Positions 25,904 through 34,967 are shown, counted from the first letter of the stretch. The stretch: 64,000 nt of DNA from Sorangium cellulosum (GCF_004135735.1 NZ_CP012670.1:7146501-7210500); one strand, 5' to 3'. Program-made: numbers and translations. Notes: generated by a model from the letters alone, not told the origin.

Positions 25904-26800
25904 TCACGACGTGTAGATGCCGGTTTCGAGATCCTCGAGGAGGCCCGGTGACTGCGGCTCCCACGCGAGTCGCGCCCGCGTGAGCGCGTTGGACGCGGGG
26001 TTGTCGATCGCCGTGAAGGGCGCGAACGGGCCGAAGTGCGCGCCGGCCTGCTCGGGCGGGAGCGACACCGTTGGTACGCCGAGTCCGCGGCCGATCTTCT
26101 CCGCGATCTCTCGGAACGGAATGCCCTCGTCACCGACGGCGTGGTAGCGCGTACCGGAAGTTCCCTTCTCCAACGCGAGCCGGAAGAGGCGCGCCGCGTC
26201 GAGCCGGTGCACCGCCGACCATCGGTTGTCTCCCGCGCCGATGTAGGCCGATTTGCCGTGCTGTCGCGCCGCCTGCACGAACATCGCGACGAAGCCGCGT
26301 GTATCGCCGGCGCCATGCACCGACGGCGAAGGACGCACGACGCACGCGCGAACGCCACGCTGGGCGAAGGCGAGGACCGCGTTCTCCGACGGCACGCGGA
26401 AGCTCGCGGCCGACGCCGGATCGCCCGCGTCGTCCTCGGCACCGATGCGGCCCGGCGCGAGGACCATCACGCCGCTGGTGCCGACGAAGGGCTTGTTTGT
26501 CCCTTCGAGTGCGCTGCCGATGGCGTCGATGGCGCGGCGATCCGAGACCATCGACTCGGCGAGGTCACCCGCCGCCCAGTCGTGTGCGAGATGGATGACG
26601 CCGTCGCTCGATCTCACGCCGGCCGCGAGCGCGGCCGCGTCGTTGAGGTCGCCTCCAAACGCCTCCGCTCCCTGCCGCGCCAGCGCCGCCGCCGACGCGT
26701 CGCTTCGCGCCAAGCCGACGACGTGATGCCCTGCGCGGAGCAGCTCCGCGACGACGGCCGAGCCGATGAAGCCAGTTGCGCCTGTGACGAACACACGCAT
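25904..26800 (-). CDS. NAD(P)-dependent SDR/epimerase-type oxidoreductase
   Basis: 298 residues. Extended SDR with an N-terminal Rossmann motif GATGFIG (7-13) and GLARSDASAAALARQGAEAF (NADP-type basic residue after strand 2). GDLNDAAALAAGVRSSDGVI follows the typical D-L pattern, and MVLAPGR replaces the usual YxxxK-containing segment. A classical Tyr-x-x-x-Lys is not evident, so the catalytic mechanism is uncertain. Similar proteins are annotated as NAD-dependent epimerase/dehydratase. ATG 26800 follows GAGGTCCTTC. Divergent from an AraC regulator gene 114 bp away, a layout in which the regulator usually controls the oxidoreductase. Confidence 0.85.
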   Translation of the reverse strand: MRVFVTGATGFIGSAVVAELLRAGHHVVGLARSDASAAALARQGAEAFGGDLNDAAALAAGVRSSDGVIHLAHDWAAGDLAESMVSDRRAIDAIGSALEGTNKPFVGTSGVMVLAPGRIGAEDDAGDPASAASFRVPSENAVLAFAQRGVRACVVRPSPSVHGAGDTRGFVAMFVQAARQHGKSAYIGAGDNRWSAVHRLDAARLFRLALEKGTSGTRYHAVGDEGIPFREIAEKIGRGLGVPTVSLPPEQAGAHFGPFAPFTAIDNPASNALTRARLAWEPQSPGLLEDLETGIYTS

Positions 26801-26914
26801 GAAGGACCTCCTTGTCGTCCCCGCGCGACAGCGCCGGGCGTGATGGAGACCGTAGGTCGATCCTGCCGAACGAACCACGATGCGAAGTCCGCATTTTCTG
26901 CTAAAACGTCCCCA
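26801..26914. promoter_or_regulatory. Divergent promoter region between the SDR and AraC genes
   Basis: 114-bp gap holding both promoters. The right half (GCATTTTCTGCTAAAACG) is AT-rich relative to the surroundings and is the likely core promoter and AraC-binding area. No exact repeat pair is visible. Confidence 0.4.
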
Positions 26915-27841
26915 ATGGACCCGCTGTCCGATGTGCTCTCGCTGCTGAGACCTCTGAGCCAGGTGTCTGGAGGTCTCGACGCGGGCGGCGCGTGGGCGAT
27001 TCGATACGGGCGTTACGAGGGCATCAAGTGCTACGCGGTGCTCGCGGGCTCCTGCTGGCTACGCGTCCAGGGCGTTCGAAGGCCGGTGCGAATGGACGCG
27101 GGCGATTGCTTCTTGCTGCCGAGAGGCTGCTCGTTCGTCTTGGCCAGCACGCTCTCGGTGCGGCCCGTGCCGGCCGACGAGGTCTGGGCGAACGCGCGCC
27201 ACGGCGACGTCCTCCGGTGCGGCTGCGGGAGCGAGCTCTTCCTCGTGGGGAGCCACTTCGACCTGGGTCGAGAGCACGGGGCGATGCTGCTCGGCGCCTT
27301 GCCGCCCGTCATCCGCGTTCGCGAAGCCGCTGCACGAGACGTGCTTGCGTGGTCGATCCAGCGGATGCGCCAAGAGCTCGGGGAGCGCCGACCGGGCAGT
27401 GCGCTGATGGTGCAGCACCTCGGCAACATGATCCTCGTTCAAGCGCTGCGGCAGTATCTCGTGGACGAGAATGCCGGCGGCGCCAACTGGCTGCGCGCGC
27501 TCGGCGACACGCAGATCGGCGCGGCGATCACGGCCATGCACGAGGCGCCGGAGCGGGCGTGGACGCTGCCTCAGCTCGCGAAGATCGCGTCGATGTCGCG
27601 CTCGGTCTTCGCGCTCCGCTTCCACGAGAAGGTCGGCGTGACGCCGCGGGCGTATCTCACGCGGTGGCGCATGCTGCTCGCCGCCGAGCGACTCACGACC
27701 TCGCGCGACGTGATCGCGACGGTCGCCAGCTCGCTCGGGTACGAGTCCGAGAGCGCGTTCAGCCTCGCGTTCAAGAAGGTGCTGGGCTCGTCGCCGCGAA
27801 GGTATGCGCTCCGCCGCCGTGCATCACGCGCGACGGAGTGA
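26915..27841 (+). CDS. AraC family transcriptional regulator (cupin_6 type)
   Basis: 308 residues. The N-terminal half is a cupin-like sensor with WAIRYGRYEGIKCYAVLAGS and MDAGDCFLLPRGC. The C-terminal half has the two HTH motifs of AraC/XylS: LPQLAKIASMSRSVFALRFH and VIATVASSLGYESESAFSLA, ending FKKVLGSSPRRY. This architecture is common for regulators of adjacent oxidoreductase genes. Divergent from the SDR gene. ATG 26915 is the first Met before conserved sequence. Confidence 0.93.
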   Translation: MDPLSDVLSLLRPLSQVSGGLDAGGAWAIRYGRYEGIKCYAVLAGSCWLRVQGVRRPVRMDAGDCFLLPRGCSFVLASTLSVRPVPADEVWANARHGDVLRCGCGSELFLVGSHFDLGREHGAMLLGALPPVIRVREAAARDVLAWSIQRMRQELGERRPGSALMVQHLGNMILVQALRQYLVDENAGGANWLRALGDTQIGAAITAMHEAPERAWTLPQLAKIASMSRSVFALRFHEKVGVTPRAYLTRWRMLLAAERLTTSRDVIATVASSLGYESESAFSLAFKKVLGSSPRRYALRRRASRATE

Positions 27842-27921
27842 TGATGGCAGGTAACCGCCCGGGCGCTCGCGCTCCCCCGGATGCCTTCGATCTGCCGCTG
27901 CCCCCCCGGGGGGGCCTCGGC

Positions 27922-28020
27922 TCACGCGTCGGTCGTCGGCGACTTACCCCAGGCGTCGGGCAGCAGCTCGTCCAGGCGCGACAGCGGCCAGCCGAGCCGG
28001 GCGGCTTCGCTGACCGTCGC
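27922..28020 (-). mobile_element. Possible IS66-family transposase C-terminal remnant
   Basis: One minus-strand frame ends WPLSRLDELLPDAWGKSP, resembling the extreme C-terminus of IS66 TnpC proteins (typically ...RLDELLPW...). Sequence upstream in the frame is not recognisable as transposase, so at most a fragment remains. Low confidence. Confidence 0.25.
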
Positions 28021-28159
28021 GGCGGAAGCGAACGCTCCCGAAGGCGTCTGGCTGGGCCATGCTGGGCCCGGCAGGGAATGTGACTCGGCCGAACAGCAAC
28101 CGGAGACCATTGAAAGCACTGCTCTTCCCGTCGCGCATCCCTCGGCACCAGCGACGTTG

Positions 28160-28271
28160 CCCAAGCTCGTCCCGGGTTCGTCGCGGGGGGGGGGCCGGAG
28201 CGCAGGCGGGCCCCAAAAGGAGCCCGCCGGAGCGCAGGCCCCGTGATCGACGACCCCGGGACGAGCTTGGG
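28160..28271. repeat. 112-bp element bounded by perfect 17-bp inverted repeats
   Basis: CCCAAGCTCGTCCCGGG at 28160-28176 and its exact reverse complement at 28255-28271; pairing continues inward for about 7 more bases with one mismatch. Inside, a direct repeat CCGGAGCGCAGG occurs twice and GGCGGGC/GCCCGCC form an inner hairpin with AAAA near the loop. It could be a MITE-like element or a structured RNA. Confidence 0.7.
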
Positions 28272-28810
28272 GGACGACGTACTAGCTCCGCCAACGTCTG
28301 GTCGTTCTTCTTCCAGCAGCGTGATCAGCGCCTCTGAGCCCTACGCGCTCGAGTTGCCTGCGAACCCTGGTCGAATGCGACCGCTCCTCCGAGCGCGTCG
28401 TCCTCAAGTGCCCCTTCGCCTTGCCTTCCGTGCACGCGTCGACGCCCGCCGATTGCCTCATACTGATACTATTCCGGCCAGCGACCGCAAACTCTCACGT
28501 GTCCGCCGTCGGCTCACCCGAAACACCTGAGTTTCGTGGGCCCATATAAACAATTGACCTACGATCGCGCCCGGTGGAAGCGACGTGCCTGCGGCGCGGA
28601 AGTCGACGAATTTGCCGTATAAAATGAGGGGATCTGTCAGGTACGGACCCATGCGGCAGGCAGCAGCATCAGCGATGCGACCGTCCCTCCCGACCAGGCT
28701 CAGCTTGTACCAAGCCCGGCTCACACCCGTCGTCGCCTCAGCTCCTGCCAACCGCCCGTGCAACAGGCCCCGGGCTCACTGCCACAGGGTGTGTGGCGTG
28801 ACACGAGGTG

Positions 28811-31225
28811 TCAATGGATCGCCATCAGCGCGTGCAATCGCGGCTCGGGGCTCTCGATGCCGGGTGGCCCCGTTACCTCGATCTCCGCCCAGTCCACCTT
28901 GCCGGTGAAGCGGTTGTCCCCTGCGAGGTCCTCGCACAAGGGGCCGCCAGTCTTGTTGCCGACCATCAGGAAGGCGTCCACGTTGAAGATGACCGGATTG
29001 GTCCTGGGGATGAAGCCCTCGCCGAGCTGGACGTCGCGCTCCCCGTCGTTTCGGAAGAGCTTCACCGTGCCGCCCTCGCCCGCCACTTCGCCGCCCTGGT
29101 AGTTGAACTCCATGCGGACCTGGTACGTGCCCGACGGCAGCAGCGAAGTCACGTCCTCCGGGTTATCCGCACGGACGTAGAAGACCTCGAGCCCCAGGTA
29201 GTTGTAGACGTATGTGAGAATTCCATTCTTGGCATAGAGGCCAAAGCCGCCGAAATCGTTGCCGCGGGCGAGGATCACGCCGTGCGCTGGCCCGGGCAGA
29301 TCGGCTGGCACCGTGATCTCTGCGGTGATCTTGAAAGAACGGTTGAAGTTGTCGATCACGACCGAGTCGGCCACGAAGCTACCGTCGACGTACCTCTGGC
29401 TGCGGACGTCCTCCTCCTGGCCGGACGGCCCCGAGGGCAGGCGCTCTATCTTTCGGTCGTCGAGGGGGAAGACGTTGTAACGGGCCGCCTCGATCTGAAA
29501 AAGGTTCTTCAGCTCCTCTAGCTTGTCCGGGTTCTCTGCGGCGAGGTCCTTTGCCTGGGTCCAGTCCTGTTTCGGCAAGTCCTCCGACTTCTCGGCATAG
29601 GTGAAGTAGAGCTCCCACGTATCCTCCGAGAAGTCCGGCAACTCGTCCTCCAATTGCCAGGGCTTCGAGTGGAGGGCGACGGCGGTCCAGCCTTCATGGT
29701 AGATGCCACGATTGCCGAACATCTCGAAGTACTGGGTCCTGTGGCGCTCGGTCGCGTTTGCGTCATTGAACGTGTAGAAGAAGCTCACGCCCTCGATGGG
29801 CTTCTGCAGCACGCCGTCGACGCTCAACGGCTCCGGCAGCCCGATCGCCTCGAGGACCGTCGGGAGCACATCGGTCACGTAAGTGAACTGGTGTCTCAGC
29901 CCACGCGCCTCGATGCCCTTGGGCCAATGGACGATCATGCCGTTGCGCGTGCCGCCGAAGTGGCTGGCGACTTGCTTGGTCCACTGATACGGCGTGCACA
30001 TGGCCTGGGCCCAGCCGATGGCATAGTGATTGTATGCCTTCTTGGTGCCGAATTCCTCGATGTGATCATTGATCAGCTTTATCTGTTCCTCCTCCCCCAT
30101 CACGATGCCGTTGAAGCCGATCATCTCGTTGAAGGTGCCGAGAAACGTGCCTTCGGCGGAGGCGCCGTTGTCGCCGAGGATGTAGATGATGAGCGTGTTC
30201 TCGAGGAGCTTGCGGTCCTTGAGCGTCTGGATCACCCTGCCGATCTGGTAGTCGGTATGTTCGAGGAAGCCGGCGTAAATTTCCATCTCGCGCTTCAGGG
30301 AATCCACGACGTCGGGATCCATCGCTTCCCAGGCTGGAACACCTTCGTTGGGAGACGTCAGCTGCGCGACCACCGGGATGACGCCTATGTCTTTTTGGCG
30401 GTTGAACGTGGCTTCGCGCAGGGCGTCCCAGCCGGCGTCGAATTGCCCTCTGTACTTGTTACTCCACTCTTCCGGGACCTGGTGGGGTGCGTGGGTCGCG
30501 CCGGGGGCGAAGTACATGAAGAAGGGCTTGTCCGGCGCGAGGGACCTCTGCGTCTCAATCCACCTGATAGCCTGATCGGCCAGATCCGTGGTCAGGTGAT
30601 AGTTCCCGCGCTCCGGCATTTCGATGTGGGTCGTTCCATCGTAGAGGGTAGGGTAATACTGGTTGGTTTCGCCGCCCACGAAGCCATAGAACTTCTCGAA
30701 CCCCATGTAGGTGGGCCAGTGGTCGAAGGGCCCCGTGGTGCCAGTCTCCCAGGCGGGCACCTCGTGGCACTTACCGAACTGGGCCGTCGAGTAGCCGTTG
30801 TACCTGAGTATCTTGGCGATCGAGGCGGCGCTGTTGGGGATCATCGAGGTGGCGCCGGGCGCCGAGGTGGCCATCTCGGTGATGCAACCCATGCCGACGG
30901 AGTGGGGGTTGCGGCCAGTCAGCAAGGCGGCGCGCGTCGGACTGCACAGGGCTGTCGTATGGAAGCGGGTGAACTTGAGGCCCGCCTCGGCGAGCTCCGT
31001 GGCTGTCGGAGTATTGATGGGTCCCCCGAAGGTGCTCGAGGCGCCGAAGCCCACATCATCGATAAGGATGATGAGCACGTTGGGGGCGCCCTCGGGCGGG
31101 CGAATCGGTAAGATGGGAGGGAATTCAGGACGCGGATCCGCGGCGTTGTACTTCGTCGGGCCGACATAGGGACGGTCGGGGATCGGCAGGATGTCGCGCT
31201 TGGGAAGGTCTCGATCTAGCGGCAT
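28811..31225 (-). CDS. Arylsulfatase (type I, formylglycine-dependent)
   Basis: 804 residues. The sulfatase signature LCSPTRAALLTGRN contains Cys94, the residue oxidised to formylglycine; the metal site Asp56/Asp57 sits in LIILIDDVGFGAS, and YILGDNGASAEGTFLG gives the C-terminal metal ligands. A C-terminal beta-sandwich-like region follows (about 640-800). No signal peptide is seen, so it may act in the cytoplasm, as large Pseudomonas-type alkyl/aryl sulfatases do. It hydrolyses sulfate esters for sulfur scavenging or polymer degradation. Base composition is clearly less GC-rich than neighbours, with many A/T third positions, suggesting lateral acquisition. ATG 31225 is preceded by GAGGAGTCATCA. 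No activating FGE gene is in the window. Confidence 0.93.
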   Translation of the reverse strand: MPLDRDLPKRDILPIPDRPYVGPTKYNAADPRPEFPPILPIRPPEGAPNVLIILIDDVGFGASSTFGGPINTPTATELAEAGLKFTRFHTTALCSPTRAALLTGRNPHSVGMGCITEMATSAPGATSMIPNSAASIAKILRYNGYSTAQFGKCHEVPAWETGTTGPFDHWPTYMGFEKFYGFVGGETNQYYPTLYDGTTHIEMPERGNYHLTTDLADQAIRWIETQRSLAPDKPFFMYFAPGATHAPHQVPEEWSNKYRGQFDAGWDALREATFNRQKDIGVIPVVAQLTSPNEGVPAWEAMDPDVVDSLKREMEIYAGFLEHTDYQIGRVIQTLKDRKLLENTLIIYILGDNGASAEGTFLGTFNEMIGFNGIVMGEEEQIKLINDHIEEFGTKKAYNHYAIGWAQAMCTPYQWTKQVASHFGGTRNGMIVHWPKGIEARGLRHQFTYVTDVLPTVLEAIGLPEPLSVDGVLQKPIEGVSFFYTFNDANATERHRTQYFEMFGNRGIYHEGWTAVALHSKPWQLEDELPDFSEDTWELYFTYAEKSEDLPKQDWTQAKDLAAENPDKLEELKNLFQIEAARYNVFPLDDRKIERLPSGPSGQEEDVRSQRYVDGSFVADSVVIDNFNRSFKITAEITVPADLPGPAHGVILARGNDFGGFGLYAKNGILTYVYNYLGLEVFYVRADNPEDVTSLLPSGTYQVRMEFNYQGGEVAGEGGTVKLFRNDGERDVQLGEGFIPRTNPVIFNVDAFLMVGNKTGGPLCEDLAGDNRFTGKVDWAEIEVTGPPGIESPEPRLHALMAIH

Positions 31226-31870
31226 TGATGACTCCTCATCGTGGCTGCATCCAAGTATCGTGGGCCCCCCATGGGCGCCAAAGGGACGCCCAAGAGAGAC
31301 GAATGCCTGCACGTATATCAAGATAAACTTCGGGCTCTACACCTCGCTTGGCAGTGTGGTGATATTCGGCGGCTGACCCCCGCATCACGCCTTCGCGAGC
31401 CGCGCACGCGGATGCTGAGGTTTTTTTCATCCAATCATCAGCATGGTTCTCCGTGCAGTGACTCGCGAAGACGCTGCGGAGGCGGGTGTGCCCCGCCCCG
31501 TCGGTGTTTTGCAAGACTGCGGCTTCGAGCTCCATCGCCCCGTCTCGCGACTGGTTCAGCCCTGCTTCCGTGGTCAGCCGTCGTGAACGACGCGGCGACC
31601 CTGACGAATTCGATGACGGAGCGATCTTCCACCATAGCTTCAGGCGAGGATGCAACAGCGACGAGCTCGTCCGCACGCTTGAAGGCATGGAGGCCCCGCC
31701 TGATCGCAAAAGGACCGTTCTGTCAAAGAGCTCGTACAATCGGACTGCGCGAGCCAGGAACGGCTCCGAGAATCTTGACGTTGCGGAACGCGTTTGCATG
31801 TCCTATCCGCGTGGTAGACGCCGCGAGCCGCAGGCTCGGCTGCAGACGCCGCCCTGGGGCGTCGCCCAGC
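31226..31870. other. Intergenic, 645 bp, low-GC spacer
   Basis: No supported gene, but unusually AT-rich for this window (for example GGTTTTTTTCATCC near 31419). It contains repeat copy A (31610-31681). The plus and minus frames crossing the repeat lack starts with ribosome sites. Confidence 0.5.
31610..31681. repeat. 72-bp direct repeat copy A (downstream of the EGF-like lipoprotein gene)
   Basis: Aligns without gaps to 33095-33166, 63 of 72 bases identical (begins TCGATGACGGAGCGA, ends GCTTG). Same orientation, 1485 bp apart, bracketing the lipoprotein gene at 31871-32836. Confidence 0.8.
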
Positions 31871-32836
31871 TCAGGGGCAGCTGCCGGCGAAGCTCAGGAA
31901 GCTCTGTACGCAGGCGTCCGCCTGAGCTTGGCTGGCGAGCGGCATGGCGGTGACGGTGTTGGCCATCGACGTGTATCCGCACTGGTCGGGCTGCGGGCCG
32001 AGCTGGGGGTTGTTGACAGCGAAATTGACCCAGGGGCCCTCGGGGCCACTGTCACTCTTCAGATAGTAGTAGATGCTGCCGGGCCCCATGGAACCCGAGT
32101 AGTTGATGCACCGGACGGGGGGGGCAGGGGGACCCCACCCGGGCATGCCATCACACGGGCACGCCGGCGCCGTGGGCTGGCAGGTGCCGCTCTCGCAGGT
32201 GAAGCCCGCCCCGCACGAGCCGCAGTCGAGCGTCCCGCCGCAACCATCGGCGATCGAGCCGCAGGTCGCTCCCTGACCGGCGCAGGTGGTGGCGACGCAG
32301 GCGGGCGTCTCGCAGTTCGTCCCCGTCCAGCCGGGCGCGCACGTGCAGGTGTAACCGCTCTCGATCGCGGCGCAGGCGCCGCCGTTCTGGCAGGGGGCCG
32401 AGGCGCAGGGGTCGGTGCAGGTGCCGTTCTGGCACTGCAGGCCGTCGCAGCACGGGAGGGTGGCGTCGCACGGCGCCCCCACCGGCAGGCAGCCCTGGCC
32501 GTTGCAGGTCGGGTCGTAGAGCGGCGAGCTCGGGTCGGTGCTGGTGATGTAGTCGCCGTCGTGGGCGCTGTGCGCGTTGATGCACGCCTGGTCGCCGAGA
32601 CGAAGGATCGTGTACGGCTTCGTCGCGGAGCCGGTGTGGTGGCAGATCTGGACCGTGCCGCTGGGATCGAAATAGGTGCACTGCTCGGGGGTGAGCGCGT
32701 CATGGGCCCCGCCCGCCTCGCTGCTTTCGTCGCCGTCGGCCGCGGAGGGCCCGGCGCTGGAGCAGCCCGCGAGCAGCAGGGTAGAGAGCGCCGGGATCGT
32801 CAGAGAGTGGAGAAGTGAGCCCGCGAGATACCGCAT
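31871..32836 (-). CDS. Secreted lipoprotein with EGF-like and Cys-rich modules
   Basis: 321 residues. Signal peptide with lipobox LAGC (Cys25). A CHHTGSATKPYTILRLGDQA segment resembles a small domain common in secreted myxobacterial proteins. It is followed by CCDGLQCQNGTC, a canonical EGF-like domain (CQNGGACAAIESGYTCTCAP then GWTGTNCE) and two more Cys-rich repeats (CGGTLDCGSCGAGFTCESGT). The C-terminal about 80 residues have no recognisable domain. Likely a surface adhesion or binding protein; no enzyme motif. ATG 32836. The gene is flanked by the 72-bp direct repeats. Confidence 0.85.
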   Translation of the reverse strand: MRYLAGSLLHSLTIPALSTLLLAGCSSAGPSAADGDESSEAGGAHDALTPEQCTYFDPSGTVQICHHTGSATKPYTILRLGDQACINAHSAHDGDYITSTDPSSPLYDPTCNGQGCLPVGAPCDATLPCCDGLQCQNGTCTDPCASAPCQNGGACAAIESGYTCTCAPGWTGTNCETPACVATTCAGQGATCGSIADGCGGTLDCGSCGAGFTCESGTCQPTAPACPCDGMPGWGPPAPPVRCINYSGSMGPGSIYYYLKSDSGPEGPWVNFAVNNPQLGPQPDQCGYTSMANTVTAMPLASQAQADACVQSFLSFAGSCP

Positions 32837-33094
32837 GAGAGGTCATCCTTTCAATGTCGTTCTTGCGCCGGCCGGAGAAGGGTCAGGTCGTCCTGTTCAT
32901 GCTTGAGGCCAGCGTCGAATCGGCGCTTTCGGAGGTGATGTTGACGCAGAGCCCTGCATGTCATTCGGCGCGTGAGCGCCGACGGTTCCCGTGGCCCAGG
33001 TCCGGTCGCGTGCCGCCGCCTGCTGCTGCCTGAACGCCTCACCTGCGGAGGGCACGACGCACCGCCGTGACCGACCGCGGCGCCCCTGCCGGGA

Positions 33095-33166
33095 TCGATG
33101 ACGGAGCGACAATCCACCATAGGCTCAGGTGGGGATGCAACAGCGAAGAGCTCGTCCGCGCGCTTG
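33095..33166. repeat. 72-bp direct repeat copy B (upstream of the EGF-like lipoprotein gene)
   Basis: Partner of 31610-31681 (63/72 identical, no gaps). It lies in the 522-bp spacer between the lipoprotein and AraC genes, immediately before the 21-bp-spaced direct repeats at 33170-33206. The rest of that spacer (32837-33358) shows no gene. Confidence 0.8.
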
Positions 33167-33169
33167 TCT

Positions 33170-33206
33170 TGCCGTTCGTGGACAGTTCACTGCCGTTTCT
33201 GGACAG
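33170..33206. promoter_or_regulatory. Two 16-bp direct repeats spaced 21 bp (operator-like, or IS end)
   Basis: TGCCGTTCGTGGACAG (33170-33185) and TGCCGTTTCTGGACAG (33191-33206), 14 of 16 identical, centre distance 21 bp. That is two helical turns, the classic spacing of AraC-type half-sites. The lipoprotein gene starts about 330 bp downstream on the minus strand and an AraC gene ends 150 bp away. Repeated terminal motifs of IS21-like elements are an alternative reading. Confidence 0.45.
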
Positions 33207-33358
33207 GCGACATCGTTCGCGCACGCGATCGATAGCGAACTGTGCGTTACATCGAGGTCGACCCCGGCTGCCGGTACGCCATGGTGAGCTGCGGGCGGTT
33301 GGTCCGGGGTGGCGTTGTCGCCGGAGTTGTTGCTCGCGGGTGCCAGCGCTCGCGACGT

Positions 33359-34462
33359 TCAGGGCCGGCGTCGCGGCCGGAGGCGCGGCAGGCCTGCGGC
33401 CGCGCGCCCCGCGGACAGCGTCTCGGAGGGGCTCTCGCCGAACCGGCGCTTGTACTCGACGCTGAACCGTCCCGGGTTGCCGAGCCCGAGCGCGGCCACG
33501 ACGCCCGCGACCGACGTGCCGGCCGAGGGCTCGGCCAGCTGGCGGCGCGCGAGCTCGAACCGGCGCCGCCGCAGGAAATCCATCGGTGGCATTCCCCGGC
33601 TCGCCACGAAGGCTGCTCGCAGGGACCGCTCCGGCACGCCCGCCGCGGCGACGATGTCGGCCAGCGTGATGGGCGCCGCAGCGTGCGCGGCCATGTATTC
33701 TTCAGCCTTGCGGACGCACGCCGGGGCCACGCGCGGCTGCGGTGCATCGAGGATCTCCGATAGGCTGTGCCGGGTGTGTACCAGGAGGCTCGTGAAGAGA
33801 GCACCACGCAGCCCGACAAGCAGCATCGGCGAGGCCCATGACTGCTCGATCTGGCGGCGGAAGAGCTGCGCGACCTCGTATACCGTGCGGCCCGGTCCGT
33901 CCTCGATGTCGAGCGCCGTACCGAACCGGATCGGGCCGCGCAGCGCAGCGCCCGTGAGCGTGGTGAAGTGGGCGTCGAGCGCTCCGCGGTCGATCACGAG
34001 GGTCCGCCCGTGAAACTCCCCGCCGACATCGAGCGAGCAGGATCGCCCTGGTGAAAACAGCGCGCCCCGCCGGCCCGGCACGACGCGGAAGGGCTCGCCC
34101 GCGTGATCGCCGGCGCTCTCGCCGCCGGCCGAGAGAGACAGGATGTATTGCTCCCCGACGGCCGGCACGAAGGCCCGCCCTCCGCCGGGCCAGTCGCCCG
34201 CCACGACACGGATTGTGCCGAAGGAGGCGACCTCCATCGCACAGCCGAAGGATGTGCCGCGCTTGGGCTCGAGGGTCGCGTCCACGTAAACGCGGCGGAA
34301 GGCCTCCCGAGCCTCGCCGACGTCGCCGGTGCACACAAGCTGAGCCCGCGCAATCCCCGCCCCCGGCGCCTGCACGGCGCGCGAGGGCCCTTCACCCCTA
34401 TGGCTTGTCTGGACAGCGCGAGGCGCACGACCCGGCATTGGAGGAGAAGGGAGCACAAACAT
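33359..34462 (-). CDS. AraC family transcriptional regulator (AraC-binding-like N-terminal domain)
   Basis: About 367 residues from ATG 34462; an ATG at 34438 is an alternative and the frame is open up to 34573. The N-terminal domain (about 25-215) matches the AraC-binding-like sensor family (GEAREAFRRVYVDATLEPKR, AVGEQYILSLSAGG, VVPGRRGALFSPG). The C-terminal HTHs are LADIVAAAGVPERSLRAAFV and SVAGVVAALGLGNPGRFSVE, ending YKRRFGESPSETL. The family responds to small organic ligands. No clear Shine-Dalgarno precedes either start, so a leaderless transcript is possible. Confidence 0.88.
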   Translation of the reverse strand: MFVLPSPPMPGRAPRAVQTSHRGEGPSRAVQAPGAGIARAQLVCTGDVGEAREAFRRVYVDATLEPKRGTSFGCAMEVASFGTIRVVAGDWPGGGRAFVPAVGEQYILSLSAGGESAGDHAGEPFRVVPGRRGALFSPGRSCSLDVGGEFHGRTLVIDRGALDAHFTTLTGAALRGPIRFGTALDIEDGPGRTVYEVAQLFRRQIEQSWASPMLLVGLRGALFTSLLVHTRHSLSEILDAPQPRVAPACVRKAEEYMAAHAAAPITLADIVAAAGVPERSLRAAFVASRGMPPMDFLRRRRFELARRQLAEPSAGTSVAGVVAALGLGNPGRFSVEYKRRFGESPSETLSAGRAAAGLPRLRPRRRP

Positions 34463-34736
34463 CGGATAGTGTAAATTTTTTGTGAACCAGCCAGGCAGAC
34501 TTCCGGTACGAGATCGAGACCCAGGCGCGTGGGTCGCGACGACACCGCTTGAACGTCGCCAGCCGTTGAGCAACGGGCCCGATTGATGTCGAGTTATCCG
34601 CTGTCATGGCTGTCATCATCCATGTTGCCCTGAGAGGCCGCAGGCGCTCCTCCGGAATGCCCTCGACTGCCTCCGGGCTGAACCACAACAGCTCTTCGGC
34701 GATGACGGCCTCTCCTTCCTCTCGGCCGAGCACGCC

Positions 34737-34967
34737 GTGCAGAACACCGTGATGGCCTCCATCGTCGAGCACATCGCGCAGGCGGGCCTGAAGCCCGAGA
34801 TCGACGCGCTCGCCGGGCCCGAGCTCCTCGAGCAGATCGGCAACGTCCTGCCGCGCTACGACGCCATGGTGCGAGACAAGCTGCAGAAGGAGGCCGTCGC
34901 GACGTCGAACCTCGCCGACGACAGGCAGGATCGGCTCAACAAGACGGCCGACGATCCGATGGGTTGA
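34737..34967 (+). pseudogene. C-terminal gene remnant or small hypothetical protein
   Basis: The frame is open from 34587 (after a TGA) to TGA 34967, with coding-like composition over about 34640-34967 (LRAEPQQLFGDDGLSFLSAE, then helices such as VRDKLQKEAVATSN). The first possible start is the GTG at 34737, inside what looks like one continuous helical domain and without a ribosome site. This suggests the 3' end of a gene whose 5' part has been lost. I do not recognise the family. Confidence 0.4.

Larger units (their letters stand above)
27842..28810. other. Intergenic, 969 bp, with transposase remnant and inverted repeat
   Basis: No intact gene. It contains a short IS66-like coding remnant near 27925-27990 (minus), a 112-bp structure bounded by 17-bp inverted repeats (28160-28271) and a less GC-rich stretch (28480-28800) preceding the sulfatase stop. 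This reads as decayed mobile-element territory. Confidence 0.5.

Noticed and set aside
27842-28810. Intact transposase gene
   Set aside because: Only a short IS66-like C-terminal motif can be read; frames are otherwise unrecognisable.
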